Below are positions 39,201 through 52,300 of a DNA stretch of 64,000 nucleotides, piece by piece. The stretch's first letter is position 1. Every line of letters starts with the position of its first letter. The notes beneath the pieces are model-generated. The model was not told the origin of the DNA. It worked only from the letters and a program-made list of their open reading frames with translations, and searched no databases. The stretch covers positions 1,444,480 through 1,508,479 of the forward strand of contig PTFA01000085.1 of assembly GCA_003342895.1 (NCBI GenBank), read 5' to 3'. The DNA is from Casuarius casuarius. Taxonomy: Eukaryota > Chordata > Aves > Casuariiformes > Casuariidae. The translations under genes and the position numbers were made by a program.

Positions 39201-42200
39201 TGTTAGAGTTTTAAAAGGACATAATTAAAAGCAACAACTTGAATCCTAGTTTAGATGTACTATTAGACAGCAAAGAGAAATACACATCTGTGTTGAAAGA
39301 GTTAAGGCTTGCTGATGCAGTATATTGAGCAAATATGCAATACTAGTTTCACTGCCACCTATGACTTGCATCAGAGTAGTACTGAAGTCTAAACAGCTCT
39401 CAAGGATCACGCTTGGCCTTACAGAAACGCACAGGAAGAGCATACTCAAAAGAAATGACAGATACAGGATGGAAAGTGCAACACAGGCATGGAGGCGAAG
39501 TCACTTACGTAAGGTCGCACCACAACTTGTTCAAGAGCACGGCAGTTATATACCGCGCTACGCCTCTATGCCGTAGCAGCAGCTTATATGACACATGCCA
39601 TTAAGGCTGCTTCCAGCACAGCACCTCTTCCACAATACAATACAATGAATAGGAAGTACAAAAAAATCTGCAGGTCAGACCTCCAGCTAAACAAGCTGTC
39701 AATGCTCTTACTTAAAACTGCTAATGTGAAGGGGAGGATAGTCACAATTCCTCTAGCAGTTCCTCCTTCTCCCCCCAAGTAAAGCCAAAAAATCCTTGAA
39801 GCAGAAAATAAGTACTTCCTATAGGCCCTACAGCAACACCAATGGTGACTTCTTCGCCGGGGAGGAGAAAAAAGGGGGCGGGAGGAGGGAGAGAAAAAGA
39901 AGAGAAACGGGGTAAACAACCATCATCCAAAGTAACCGGTTTCGTCTCCTTTGCCATAAACCCCTCCAATCAGAGCACCGCTCTGCAGCAGCCGCTGCGA
40001 TCTGAGCAATCAGAGTTATCTCCCAGTAACAGCGTACCTGCAAGAAAAAACCTGGAAAAACATTAATCTGATGGAAAGCTTTAAAGCAGCTGCATTAAAC
40101 AAAGCCAGGCAAGCCTACCCTCTCAAGCTCTGAAGTAAATAATTTCCCAGTGGAAAAGGAGCCCCATGGACTAAACTAATAAAGAGAACTGTATGATCTA
40201 ATGGTAATATTTTTAATTAAGTTAGCTTTATCAGATTGGCAGGAAAGAAGTGATACCCTAAAGAAAACTAACCTTCAAACAGCAAAAAGGGAGGGGGGGG
40301 GAGAGGAGTGTATTTGCATTCAGACACCCACAAAATTCAAGGAAAACTTCAGAGCAGCAGTGACAGAGCTTGTTCTATTGCAATCCCTTATGTCTGTTCT
40401 TGCAGCTGAAAGACAAGCAGATTCACGTTGTGTCCTTCCACAAGGATAGGGTAAAAACAAAAAGAGTAGTCTCTTATAAAGAAAAAGAAAAAACACTACG
40501 AGCAAAAAATAAAACAAAACCTCTGACTGCTTTGCTTGCTGAGGACATAAGGAAAAAAACATGGCAGCAACTTGGGGACACTCTATACTACAACCAGAGC
40601 TTCTGGTGCACAGGTTATTCCTATTAACAAAAACAAAACAAAACAAAAGTTTAAGGGGGATAAAAAAGTTTCAAAAGGCTAAATATGAGCTATCAAAGGC
40701 ACTGACCACTTCCACTTCACAGATCTCCATAAGTACTTACACGTGTTAGCGCTGCCCGAGAGACAAAGTCACAGACTGGAGCTGATGGTCTCAAGGTGGA
40801 CAAAACCAAAATGCACCTCAGAACAGTGCTGTCTTTACGAGGAGGACGGCTTCATTTAGTGCTCAAAGAAAGATCAAGGCCAAATCCTTGCCCTCATCCC
40901 TTTTACTGAAAGCAAAATCACATAATGAATTGATTCTGTAGTTACTGATCCTTTAATTCAAGTTTTGACCCCAAAACCAAGACAATGTGATCTGTGATTT
41001 CGTTTTTTAAAAGGAAATGACTCATTTTAGCACATCCATTTCTGCTTTTTCAAAACTTGGAATTAACTAGTAAGAGGTGAAACTGGGGATCACAAAGGTA
41101 TTTACCACAACCAAATCAAAGAGATTTGCCTACTATGTTCAGAACAGACCACGATCGCATTTTTCGGTGTCATCACTTTCCACTGTCACACACTCCTGTG
41201 TCCTCCTATTCCGAAAGCGGCACCCAAAATGGCTGTTCACGTAACAGCGTCCAAGAAAGGGAACACAAATTATAAAACACAGGAGAGCTGAACAGGAAGG
41301 AAAAAAATCAAGTGTTTTATATCTCCTGATACCAATTGGGAGGAACAGTACATGTGTTCATTCAAAAGAGAAAATAAGCCCATTAGCTCACAAATAATAG
41401 GCAAATATCAGGGAACATTCACAAATGGAGCTCTATCTGTTCAAAAGGAAAATATGAAACCAAAATTTAAGCCATTATGCTGGGGTTTCCAAATCATCCT
41501 GCAGCAAAAAAAGAGCCTCATCTCTGAATGTTCAAATATCATACTATGGTTCCTGATTAGCTCCTGTAAGCTTTGCTTGAGGCAGCAAGAAACAAACTGT
41601 TGTGCTCTTCGAGACCTATTAAAGTACTAATTTCTTATACTGCATACATCCACCTTCACTGATTTGCCTAAGAAAATGATACATATATTTTTCGAGTTCT
41701 TGACCAAGAAGTAAAAGCTGTAAATTTAAAGAGGGATGCATGTGAGATCAAAGGTAACGTATCCGTGCAAATTATTTCAGTGTACCCTCGCCAAGGCCAG
41801 TGTATAGCTATTTAACTAATCATCTTAACGGTTCTGTGCATACAAATTAGTAGGAAGACTACAGTTAAGAAAACCTGAATAAATTATATGGCTAAGAATA
41901 ACATATGTAAATTGTATTTACAGATAGTGAGATACTGTTCTGACCATGCTTTTAAGTCCTATGCTGTAATTTTTTCTGAATGGACTTCGCTGCCTTTATT
42001 GGTAGCATTCAGCAAGGTTTCCGAACGCACTGCAATGAATTTGAAGAGCCTGACCGCTTAGCACGTCAGCTTCCTCCGCCGGCATCATTCCCCAAGGCTG
42101 ATGGAAACCTCCGTTCTTTCAACAACTTGATTTTAAGCTCTTCCTTTTAGACTTCTGCGGGCTCTCCTCAGCACCTGAAACCCGTCCCCTCACGATTCCA

Positions 42201-45200
42201 GCACAGCGTCATGACAGTGACCAGCTCTGGCACAGCTCCTGCACCGGGCCTCTCGCACTGCTGTGCCCGGGTCTCTTCTGCACGCTGCAGCTTAGCCGAA
42301 CAGTGTGCTGTGCAATGGAGCAGGAGAGATTTTAATGGCTCTTTGCCAGGCTCCACTGCAGATCACGGGCACACTGCCAGAGAAAAGACACAACCCCCTC
42401 CAGGGATCATCTAAGGTACAAACTCTCAACCTTCAGGCTCTTCNTATGGCATGGATGGTCTTTATTTTTATTTACTGAGTACTGAGCATGATGCTAGTAC
42501 AAAACAAACAAAAACCATCACTGCTGCGGAAGTCTCCAAAAAATGGCAAGGACGAGGAAGACGCTCATTGACTCAGCAATGACGTCGAGGAAGTTTCAGA
42601 GAAATACACAAAATGGGACAAACTGTCTCTCAACTCCAAGCTCTTGCAAGAATCCAAATCTTGAATATCCTCTTCCTTCTGCCCCATTGCCTTCCCTCAC
42701 CTCCAGGGAAAGTTCACATTTTGATTAAACATGTGGGAAGTTGGAGAAATGTCTCTTGTTTTTAAGAAAGCTCTGCAAAATTCCCCTGTGGAACTGCATG
42801 CCGACACTCAGAACGGGAACTGCACAGTGCACTTGGGCATGCCCTCAGCAGGGCTCAAAGCTGAGCCGTAACACGCTAATGATAGGACACATGATAGATG
42901 ATACGACCACTGTGGACTCGTGAGCATGCAGCTGTAATAGCTTCGCACTAGCACAGGGACTCTCTCCTGAGCGTGGCTACAAAGAGCTGCCGGGAGGCTG
43001 CGGCAGGGGCAGCTTCCGAACAGGACGCGGGTGCTGAAGCACCACTTCCAATCAGGGCGGACTCCTACAACGTTCCAGCCCCAATGCCATTGCTTAAACG
43101 CATGCAGCGCTACGCGTCTCACAAGCCTAACAACTTTCCCAGCCGTCTCCCGAACTTAGGAAGCTGTGTAACAAACATTATCTGTCAACATACTGGTTAA
43201 AATACGAAACAAACCACCGGATGGCAGAACACACAAGTCAATAGAGAATAATTTCAGCAATGTAGAAAGGAAAATTAAAAAGCACTTTATCCTATTGCCC
43301 ATGTAACATACCAAAAACAGACAGCTTTTTCATGGCCTGCTTTATCACTGTGTTTGGATTAGTGCAACGTGAAACGCAGCAACTGCTGTTATGTAACTAA
43401 ACCCTGAGTATACAGTTGTCATTCTGGGTAAAATTAACTCTGCAGGTTTAGGACAGAGGTCCATTGCCAGAAAGACCATGCAAAATAATAGGAATTTAAA
43501 GACATAGGGCCCCTTTTGGTTTTCTTCTTCCACAGAAATAATTAGATAGGTCACTCATACATCAAGGCCCCAGTGTGCTTGTTAGGGAAACCTGGTGGTA
43601 ATAGCCGCTGGAAGGGCAACTCCGAGCACAGCGAACGCTGACAAAAGCGCGGTTGTTCAATTAGGAAGCTGGCTCCGCTGCGCTCTCCTCCACACGCATT
43701 CAGCCAGCAGGCCTGGCGACACAGCCCCTTCCAGCGTCGCAGGCAGCGAGCAGCCGAAGCGCAGGCACTCGCAGAGTGATCAGATCCTAACGGGGAGCCT
43801 TGTAATGAGAACGGAGTGTATTATTAGCACTGTTAGGAAACCGGTCTAGCACTTGCAATTACTGCTTCCCAAATGACTATCAGTTAACATTAATTTGTGA
43901 ATCCATTTTCCTTCTTTTATCATTTTTCAATGGACAAGTCACTGAGTTACCTTTAACTGAAACGGGTTAATTAGCAACAACTTTGGAGCAGCGTCAGGTA
44001 ATGATGACATAGCTCAAACACCTACAGTCCAAACACAAACATGAAAAGGAGCAATAAATACATGAGTATCTCAGAACTGAAACATTTCTGAATAAACCTC
44101 CCTGAGCCTGACTATCACCTCATTTTAGGCCCTTTATGTACACTGTTCTGATAAATTTAAAATGCCCTGAAGTTTTTCCCATTTTACACAGCTCTGGAGC
44201 TTAGTTTAGGTTCAGGGCTACTTCTGTCATCCCCACATCCCTCTCCTAGCCTACAGGCATAGCGGGGCCATTTATTGACCATGCCACAACTCTGAGATCA
44301 CTTTGACTTCTGCCTTTGAAATATCTTCAAGCTTCACCGGGAAATGCTTGCACTTACTCATGATTAAAAACTGAGTTTTGTCATTATTAGAAGAGTTTTC
44401 ATTCTTCTAAACTGAAAGTTGTTTTTAAACTTAAATGAATGGGGACATTAGAGAAGGAGAGATGATCCTACCGTTGACTTCCACTGTATTACCTCATGAC
44501 TGTAATTTATCCTCCAGTTTACAGGTTAGGAATAGAACATGTCAAGGCTTTTTTTACAATAACATCTATTCCAAAGGATAAGCATTTAAAGTAAACATGC
44601 TTAAACATTACAAGCTAAAAACCTCACCGATTGTGGCATCATGAAAGCATGTACTGAGGCTGCATCCACAAGTGTTTTAATATATTTAAAGACAAGCACC
44701 TTAGAGCATCTTTTAAAGTTATCAGAATAATTCTGCATTGATAAGCAAGGTACAGTAGACTGCTATAGGATGAGAACTGAAGAAAAGAGAAAAGAAAAAC
44801 AGGGCATGGTGAAGAAAAACCAATAGTTTTATAGAATCAAACATACATTTATAAACAGTCATATACTACTTGGGCTAAAAAAATGACATGTTCTCTTTCT
44901 TCCAACTGCAAATCTTGTTGCGGCTGAAAAGCAGGATTTACAAAAAGTTACTAAGGACTTCTAGACATCCTGCTACCCAGCCAAGAAAGTAGCTCTGAGT
45001 GCAATTCTGGACATCCCAAGATCTCAAACGTATCCAATGCCCAGATCACCTATATAGCGCATGGATGGCCAAGGCCAACGCCTTCCGCACCAGTAGACCC
45101 ACTGCTTATGCACTGCGCAGCAAATGTAATCTCTTTTTTTTCCCTTTTTAAGGAAATTCCAGAAAGAAATCCGAGAGCCCCATCTATTGCCTAAATGAAT

Positions 45201-48200
45201 CATTTCTATAAATAAAACATAATAAATAAATATAACAATCAGATAGACTGATGAGAGGCTAAGGATCTACACCCTATAGTGCTCTAGATCTTTAGATTTC
45301 TTCCCTAGAGTTAAAAGCAGCAGGCCAAAACGCTTTTCAGCAGTCAGATTGCGCAGCTTTGGCCAAACCAATCCTACAGGTTCAAAACTTGTCTGACACA
45401 GACCTGGCTGCACAACACTGCAGCAAGCATACCAAGAAAATCCACAAGCTCGTGACTGACAGTGAATAATATAATGCTCTGTTTATTTTCACTTTCACCA
45501 TTTCCCTCCTTCAAAAATATACATCTACAGAAGAAATTGTGATTCTTGTGATAATAGAGAAAGGAGCTCAGAATTAGATTTGACCAAGTACTCTTCAATT
45601 TCTTCAGCCTACAAGTTATATTCGCTTTGAGATAAATGTGAATCTTTACTGGCAAATATCTGCCAGAAGAATTATATAATTCTATTATCAGAAGCATTTC
45701 TTTTCAGCACTATTTTAAGTAGCTGTGTCAGATAAATGCACTGGCTTTAAATACTTAGCACCCCGTTGTAATGTTAATCCACAATTTTGCCATTAACGAG
45801 CAGTCTAAAAAAGAGTATTTCAACAAGGAAAGGAAAAATAAGAGTCAGTAGTTAGCTGTGAGCCTTTGTATACCAGCTTGTCATCAGAAGCCCTGCCCAC
45901 CTCNGAGATGGTATCAGCACAGGCACTCCTGGTACATTCCCAGTGGGGATTACGCCCCAAGCCCCACCCAGCTTCCCAATTACTCTGGGCTTCATCATTC
46001 CTTTTCCCTCTAGGCTTGTAGACAGTTCTGTATCTTGTTTCCTAATAGACATAACAAGGCCTTTGATGTTCTCATCAATTCTCTTTAACTTTCATTATAG
46101 TCAGCATTTTCATTCACACTGAAATTAGAGCTTAATGCTCCTGGTTTAAAAAGTCTTTCAAATAAATTCATGAAAATGTATCAAGTGACATACACGTGTT
46201 TTTTAAATGCAAAAAATCCTACAGAACTCATAGGACTGGGCTTTGTTCAGAGAAAGAAAGCTTTTTGATTTAAGACCACGACATACCTTTCAGAATCAAG
46301 TTTAAGCACCAAGCAAATAACATAGGTCCTGAAAGTACCCATCTTAATAAGGGAGGTGGAAATTCTAAATATACACCTTCTTAGTGCTCGACTGAGATTA
46401 AATTTATTTTATGTAGGCTTGGTATTGTACACTTCTCTATGACATACACTGTGAAGATAGTAAGAGAAACAGGGTAATACATAATTATAGGACAGGAGGA
46501 TTCAAAGCAGTTAATCAGGAAGCTGGCAACAAGCTGACAAGTAGGATGTGCCCAAAGTAGAACATTCAGTTTCTGATTCCCTGGCTCGCACATAAGTAAT
46601 AACACAGAAGTTTCACAGTTAGGACTTGAAATCTTCATGCCTTTGATACACTTGAGGAATGTAAGGAAACAAAGCAAGCACNTCACAGAAGTTGCCTACC
46701 AAAGTGTGCTCATATAAAATGCTTCTTGGGACACACATGAGAATAACAACATGCTAAGAGAAGCCCCTATCTTTGCAGCAGATGATCTTAGAGGCAAACC
46801 TTGCTCCTGCAAGGTACTTTGCCCACTTCATAAAAATTTAACTCACAACAGTTTGTTAACAGTTCTAGATCATCTTCGACTATGGAAAGTTCAGAATCTT
46901 GTGTAAGTCCATATTTGAGGGCATACAAAAAGCGTTACAAAAACTACATGATTTGGTAATAGCAGTTACCCTACTTTTTCATAATGAGCAGGACACTGGT
47001 CTTCCCGAGCCCCATCCCACTCCTCTTGTTGCAAAGGGAAACCTCTAGAGGAAGAGGAAGGCAAAATAATAAATTATCTTTGCCTTTTTCTCAATTAAAA
47101 TTCTAAGTAGTCTACTTGAATTAATATACTGTTGCCCAGATAAGTCATCACAAAGCACTACCAGCTAAGTTTGGGTATCTCAAAATATATATGTATTAAA
47201 ATCTTAACATGTTTTCATTCAACCACTCCGCATTGCAAAATCCAGCAGCAGGTACCCACATATCACAGTTTCTCCACAGCCACCCCAGTTTTTGGCTTTT
47301 TTCCTTCAGTGCTTGCTTTTTTTACTCCACAGAAATGTCCTTGGCCTTTCTTCATACTAACAGATTCTCAAGATACCAGCAACTCATTCTCAGGTTAGCA
47401 TCAGACAAGTGGCTTCTGCTTTGCCTATGAGAACATGCTGTCTACTCCCTCATTGGTTTNGATTCCATAACAGACCTACTGTGGATGAAGCCTTGTGCAG
47501 AGAAGACACCACCCAAATGCAAACCTAACATCAGCAGAAGCTGATTACTCCACAAAGTCCATGAAACCTGATAATTCACGTGGAGATGGAAGCTGCACAG
47601 GCTGAACGAGTGGAGAACAGAAACGCAGGGACCCACCTGCTCAATGAGATCAGCACCAGGAAAGGCTAGTTTAGTTCATATTGGGTGTCAAAAGAGGGAA
47701 AAGAAGAGAGGCCTCTAAATTTTAGCTATCAGCATCACAGATTGATTTTTAAATTGCCAGGAAATAAAAATATATTAATTTGTTTACAAACAGCTGAAAA
47801 CTCAGAGCAAAGGACAGCTAGTTTGGGGACTGCCTGACAGCACCATCATAACAGCTCATTATTTTCATGCTTTCATAGCCTAAGGACTTTGGGCACATCA
47901 ACAACAAATAAACTTCAGAGGATAATTAAAACACAACAAGAATTCCTTACTTAAACGAATACAGGAGTGAGAGAAAGAAACATTTCCCAACATCCCATAT
48001 TGGTATGTGCCAAAAACTAAACTCAATGAAGAACAATAACAAAAACCTGGGAGTTGTTTTATTTTTAGGCACCTCCCAACCTTTTCTTTTACTTGCCAGT
48101 GTGCCTTTCTGGCTGGCTGAACTAGTTACTGAAAGCACCTGACAGTTTCAGCTGACTCAAGGAACACATTTAAGCTTTTTCTGTGCCGCATAGTTATTTG

Positions 48201-48688
48201 CATCAACTCAGAGTCTGTTCTTTTGACAGTTGTCTCATTTAATTGAGTAAAAAAAGCTGTCAGTCTAAAGAAACTGAGCCCAAGGTAAACTCACTTTGAA
48301 CTAACCATCTGCCAGAGCATCTCTTAGGACAGTCAACACTTAAGGATACACTGAATCCAGTTCTCTGGATCCCTAATTAGATGATTTCTGAATTAAACTG
48401 TCAATGGCCCTAAAAATTCAACGCATATCTTGCAACTACAGAGACAAATCTCTTTTCCCTAAAGATAGGCAGGAGGGAAAGCCCACAAAATGTCTTTGAT
48501 AACAATGCGATAAAACAAAAACATTTTCATGGCAGACTAAATCCATACAGCCAGCCTCAAAAATATCTATTTAAATGAATATCCTGATCCAGATACAGGT
48601 TTTCATGTTATATCATAGTATAAAAAGAAGCAATATCCCAGAAGACGAGAAAGCAGATAATATTGCCTTAGGGAAGCTTTTCTTCCAG
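36263..48688. other. Non-coding sequence, no gene seen
   Basis: This is the longest plain stretch. It includes purine-rich segments (39842-39912, and near 40290 with a run of G), a GC-rich patch at 43600-43790 and an 8-bp-stem hairpin at 44387-44410. Single N characters are notably sparse between about 37.9 and 45.9 kb. A fragment at 48267-48300 faintly resembles antisense MIR. No exon with convincing splice sites was found. Confidence 0.6.
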
Positions 48689-48888
48689 CTCCAAACAGTG
48701 CTGTGGGTCAGGCCCGGCCAGGTAATTTACTAATTGGAGGGGATATACAGGACTCAGGTGGCTGCTGCGGATCCACACACTTCCCAGCTGCAGTAGCGAA
48801 AGTGAAAGAATTAGATCTACTTTACAGCACTAAGCCAGTGGACGAAGAACTAGATTTACCAACTAATGTAACTGAGCCTCCGTCGTAA
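48689..48888 (+). CDS. Candidate 3'-terminal coding exon, unknown protein
   Basis: AAGCTTTTCTTCCAG is a good acceptor ending at 48688. The frame, entered with two bases completing a codon, is open for 65 codons to TAA at 48886-48888. The product begins with a Gly/Pro-rich part (QARPGNLLIGGDIQDSGG), has a Cys-Cys pair, and ends in an acidic tail with LDLPTNVTEPPS. It has no membrane segment and would suit a cytoplasmic C-terminal tail. Composition is balanced and protein-like, and it is one of the better coding candidates in the window. No canonical poly(A) signal was noticed close downstream. I do not recognise the family. Chance cannot be excluded. Confidence 0.35.
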
Positions 48889-48932
48889 ATGCAGCCCGAT
48901 GCATAGCAAGGAGCCTGGTACTATTTAAAAAA

Positions 48933-48969
48933 GGTTTCATGAGCCTGAAACCAGCAAAGCCTGGTTTCA
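48933..48969 (+). repeat. Overlapping, mutually exclusive hairpins
   Basis: TGAAACCAG at 48946-48954 can pair on its left with GGTTTCA (48933-48939; 7-bp stem, 6-base loop). It can also pair on its right with CTGGTTTCA (48961-48969; 9-bp stem, 6-base loop). Both cannot form at once. The site is 45 bases past the stop of the candidate exon at 48689-48888. The base pairing is read directly; any role is unknown. Confidence 0.8.
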
Positions 48970-49286
48970 CGGGGATCTGTACCTTATTAGCAATTACAAA
49001 CTCCACTTGCTTCTTTCTGCAGAGGAATGATTTTTAAATTCACTCCTCTATATGGGTTCTCTTGTGTCTAATAATAGGTACTTCCCTTTAATTGTATGTA
49101 ATTAAGCCTCTTCTGTATGCCTGTTCTTACAAAATTTGAGGAATGCCATTATCTTCGAAACTTCTGTCCTTCTGTCAAACGTGACCAAAACAGACAGACA
49201 GACTAAAAAACAGTGGTGGGAGGGGAAACATAGGTAAAACTGGAATTCTTCAGAAGAAAGAAAGGGAATAAGAAGATGACAACCAT

Positions 49287-49324
49287 GGGAGGGGAGGGGA
49301 GGGGAGAGGAGAGGAGAGGAGAGG
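49287..49324 (+). repeat. G-rich GGGGA/GGAGA tract, G-quadruplex motif
   Basis: The + strand has GGGAGGGGAGGGGAGGGG at 49287-49304: four runs of three or more G separated by single A bases, the strongest kind of G-quadruplex motif. It continues as GAGAGG repeats to 49324. It is likely a purine simple repeat that has expanded. Confidence 0.92.
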
Positions 49325-52300
49325 TTTTATGATTGCTTTATTGACAAGAAACAAATGCAGCTTGGAATTCTGTGTTTGTACTGTTAACTATTCTGCCTAG
49401 AAACTTTGCACTTCACACCTTCAACCCTTTGCAAACCTCATCACTTTCACGTATAAGCAGGTGAAGCAACATAACACCAGAATACAATTATTAAAGAGAC
49501 CCTCAAAAGCTACTTGGACCTAGTTAACTTCTAAGCCTCTCTAAGAAGTCTGGAAAGACCATTTAAGGGACTGTAGCTCAGAGCTGGACAGTTAAAGATT
49601 AATTTACCTCAGTGAGGAGGAGACAAATTAGCCCTATTCATCTTCATTTGAAGTTGTAAGAGTAGTTAGTGTCCAGTTTTACAAAGAAAACAAAACCTTG
49701 AAATCAGGAAAATGTGCCTGAAAAAGCAAAGTAATAAGGCAACTATTTCTGTGTGTCTGCATTTGCAAGAGAAAAGGTGGGAAGGCAAGAAAAGGAAAGC
49801 TTGTAACTGAATATACAGCTCTCCTCTTCAGGCTTTCACTCTTCTTTCTTTCATCCTTAGCATCCACGCTTATCTAAGAAAAATTATGNGTCAGCTAGCT
49901 GAATTCTCAAGTCACTGAAAATTAATTCCACAATTGTAGTTTTTTCAGTATATTCTCAACTCTTTGAAATACACAAAGAACTAATCCATTCAAAGAGGTC
50001 TGTTGTTCAAAGCCACCCCTTCTTTCATTTTTTGAAGAAGGATTCAAGTAAATATAACAGCTTCGGTTTTACAACATGCATTTTGTACCTGGCCATGACC
50101 TACTAATCCTCAAAGTCTATTGATCCATGAACGTTTCTGCAGTGAAATCATTGATTCTTTGGAGAATCAGAAATGAGAAGCTAAAGCAAGGGTGTTTGGG
50201 GGGTCTGTGTAATTAAATCAAAATTTCCAATTACTGTAATTAAACAAAGATTTTCAGCTGTTAAAATATGGGATGTATTAAAACAGTTTCATGAGGATTC
50301 CTGGGTTTTTTTTACTACAATATAGATGTATAAAAGGCCAAATTCTGCTCTCAGATATACACATGCAGATTCCGACAGCAGCTTCGTAAGTGCACATGAA
50401 AGCATATTTTAAGCCCTAGAGTCACCCATAAAAATTTAAATGATATTGCATACATAGAACTGGAAGTGTCTTTCCACTTCATTCAATCTGAAGTATTTCA
50501 CAATCAGTGGCAGACATAAATTATTTGAAGATGAAGAACACAGTGCTTGAATTAAAGGAACTTGAGGAAGTCTCATTTTATAACANTAACTGCATTAGAT
50601 CTGAACCAGCTTCTAACTGCAGTGGGCCACTGTTCTCAACATACAGATTTGATTATACCTTTTTGCTCATACTGAATTGCGAGAGTGACTTCACCAGTTG
50701 CTGCATTAAGTCTGTGAGGAATGCAACAGTCATAAAAAAGGAAGGACTCTTCCTGCATTAACAAGTACACAGGACTGCATCAGTAACAGTAAAATCATGT
50801 TCAGCTTCACTGGGTTGACAGCCATGCTCAGCAGTTTGAAAATTATGACATTTAAAGACACAAAGATCCAATACTTGACCTCACAACAATTAATCTTTTA
50901 AATCTTGGCTGAAAGGAAAAAATAGAAAAAGATCATTTGGTCTCAATTTAACCTTCTCTTAAAATTTGTGAAGTGGGGGCAAGCACATCCCAGATAAGCT
51001 TACCCACCTTTAATTCTTATTTACGTACCATGCTGATGTGATGGACTCCCTTCTCATCTTTAACTCTAAACACCCATGGTGTAGACATCTAAATCTGCTG
51101 TATTTAAAACACTGAGCTTATTACCTAGAATTTTTATGGTTTAAGGACACACTCAGGGTGACTCCCCTGACTTAATTTGGACATCTACCTTCAGAAGATT
51201 TATCCCCTGTTACTATCCCCTGAAAATGTTCACTTCTTCATTTTAGGCAATAAGGGACATTTTGAAGAACTAACTTACATATCCGCTATGTATACATCTG
51301 AGTGTTGTTAGATGAATCCTACATGAGATGACTACCTCACATGCTGTAATTTGGATGAGTAACAGGTATCAATATTGCATACCTGAAGACAGGTAGCACT
51401 AGAACACCCTATGGTAGTTATCACTGTGGAAAGTGAAACACAATAAGGCTTATCAACCTTGGAGACCTGCCCCTTCCCTTCTAATGCTTTTCAGGCAACT
51501 AAGAAAGAGAAACCTGATGAAAATAGATAATGTAGACCTTACTTGCTGCTTTGCAAGGAAAATGGCTGGAGCTTCATGACCACTACAGAAAAACTGAGGA
51601 TCAGAATAGCTGTAGAGGCAGACTTTGTGAGCAAACTTGGTGAACAATAAATCCATCTTCCATTAAGTTGTTTTCTGTTTTGCACTTATGACATAAAACA
51701 ATACGGTTGAGAGTCAGCACCCATATCATTCCATCACGGCTTAAAGTAACTGCAATTAACACTGAATACTAGAAGGAATCTCAAAACCTTTAGAGTATGT
51801 AACTCACTCATCTGGTTTCCAGGCTCTTTCCCAGCCTGCGTTCTGACTTTTCTTAATTAGTCCATTAATCAGCTATAACCCAATATTTTCATATTCCTTT
51901 CCTCAGCCCAAAGAGCAACTTTCACGTACTCTTCAGGATTTATGCTTCCAGGGACAAGATCTACCCAGGATACCATTGGGATTTTTCCACATTTCTGCGA
52001 GAACTATCTAGTTTCATGGACACACATGAAACTGCCTCTCCACACAAGAGGCAGGAAATCTTCTGAGGTAGGCAGCAGAATATGCCCACTCTTTCTTGCC
52101 AGTTCTAAATTAAAGAGCACTTATAGCTCTTGTAGAGAGTAACTCCTCATAACTTAGACATGGATGGCCTTATATGCCATAAAATGTACAAGTTCCTCAG
52201 GATTCAATGCAGTAGCAAGTCTGGAGAAGAAACAGAGTCTGCTTTTTCTTTTTTAATCATTGCAATTACTGCATTATTTAAAGCAAGTGAGTAGATAATA

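Noticed and set aside
44387..44410. 8-bp-stem hairpin (TTAGAAGA / TCTTCTAA)
   Set aside because: Stems of eight bases are expected many times by chance in 64 kb.
48267..48300. Possible antisense MIR fragment (GAAACTGAGCCCAAGG)
   Set aside because: Too short and diverged to separate from chance.
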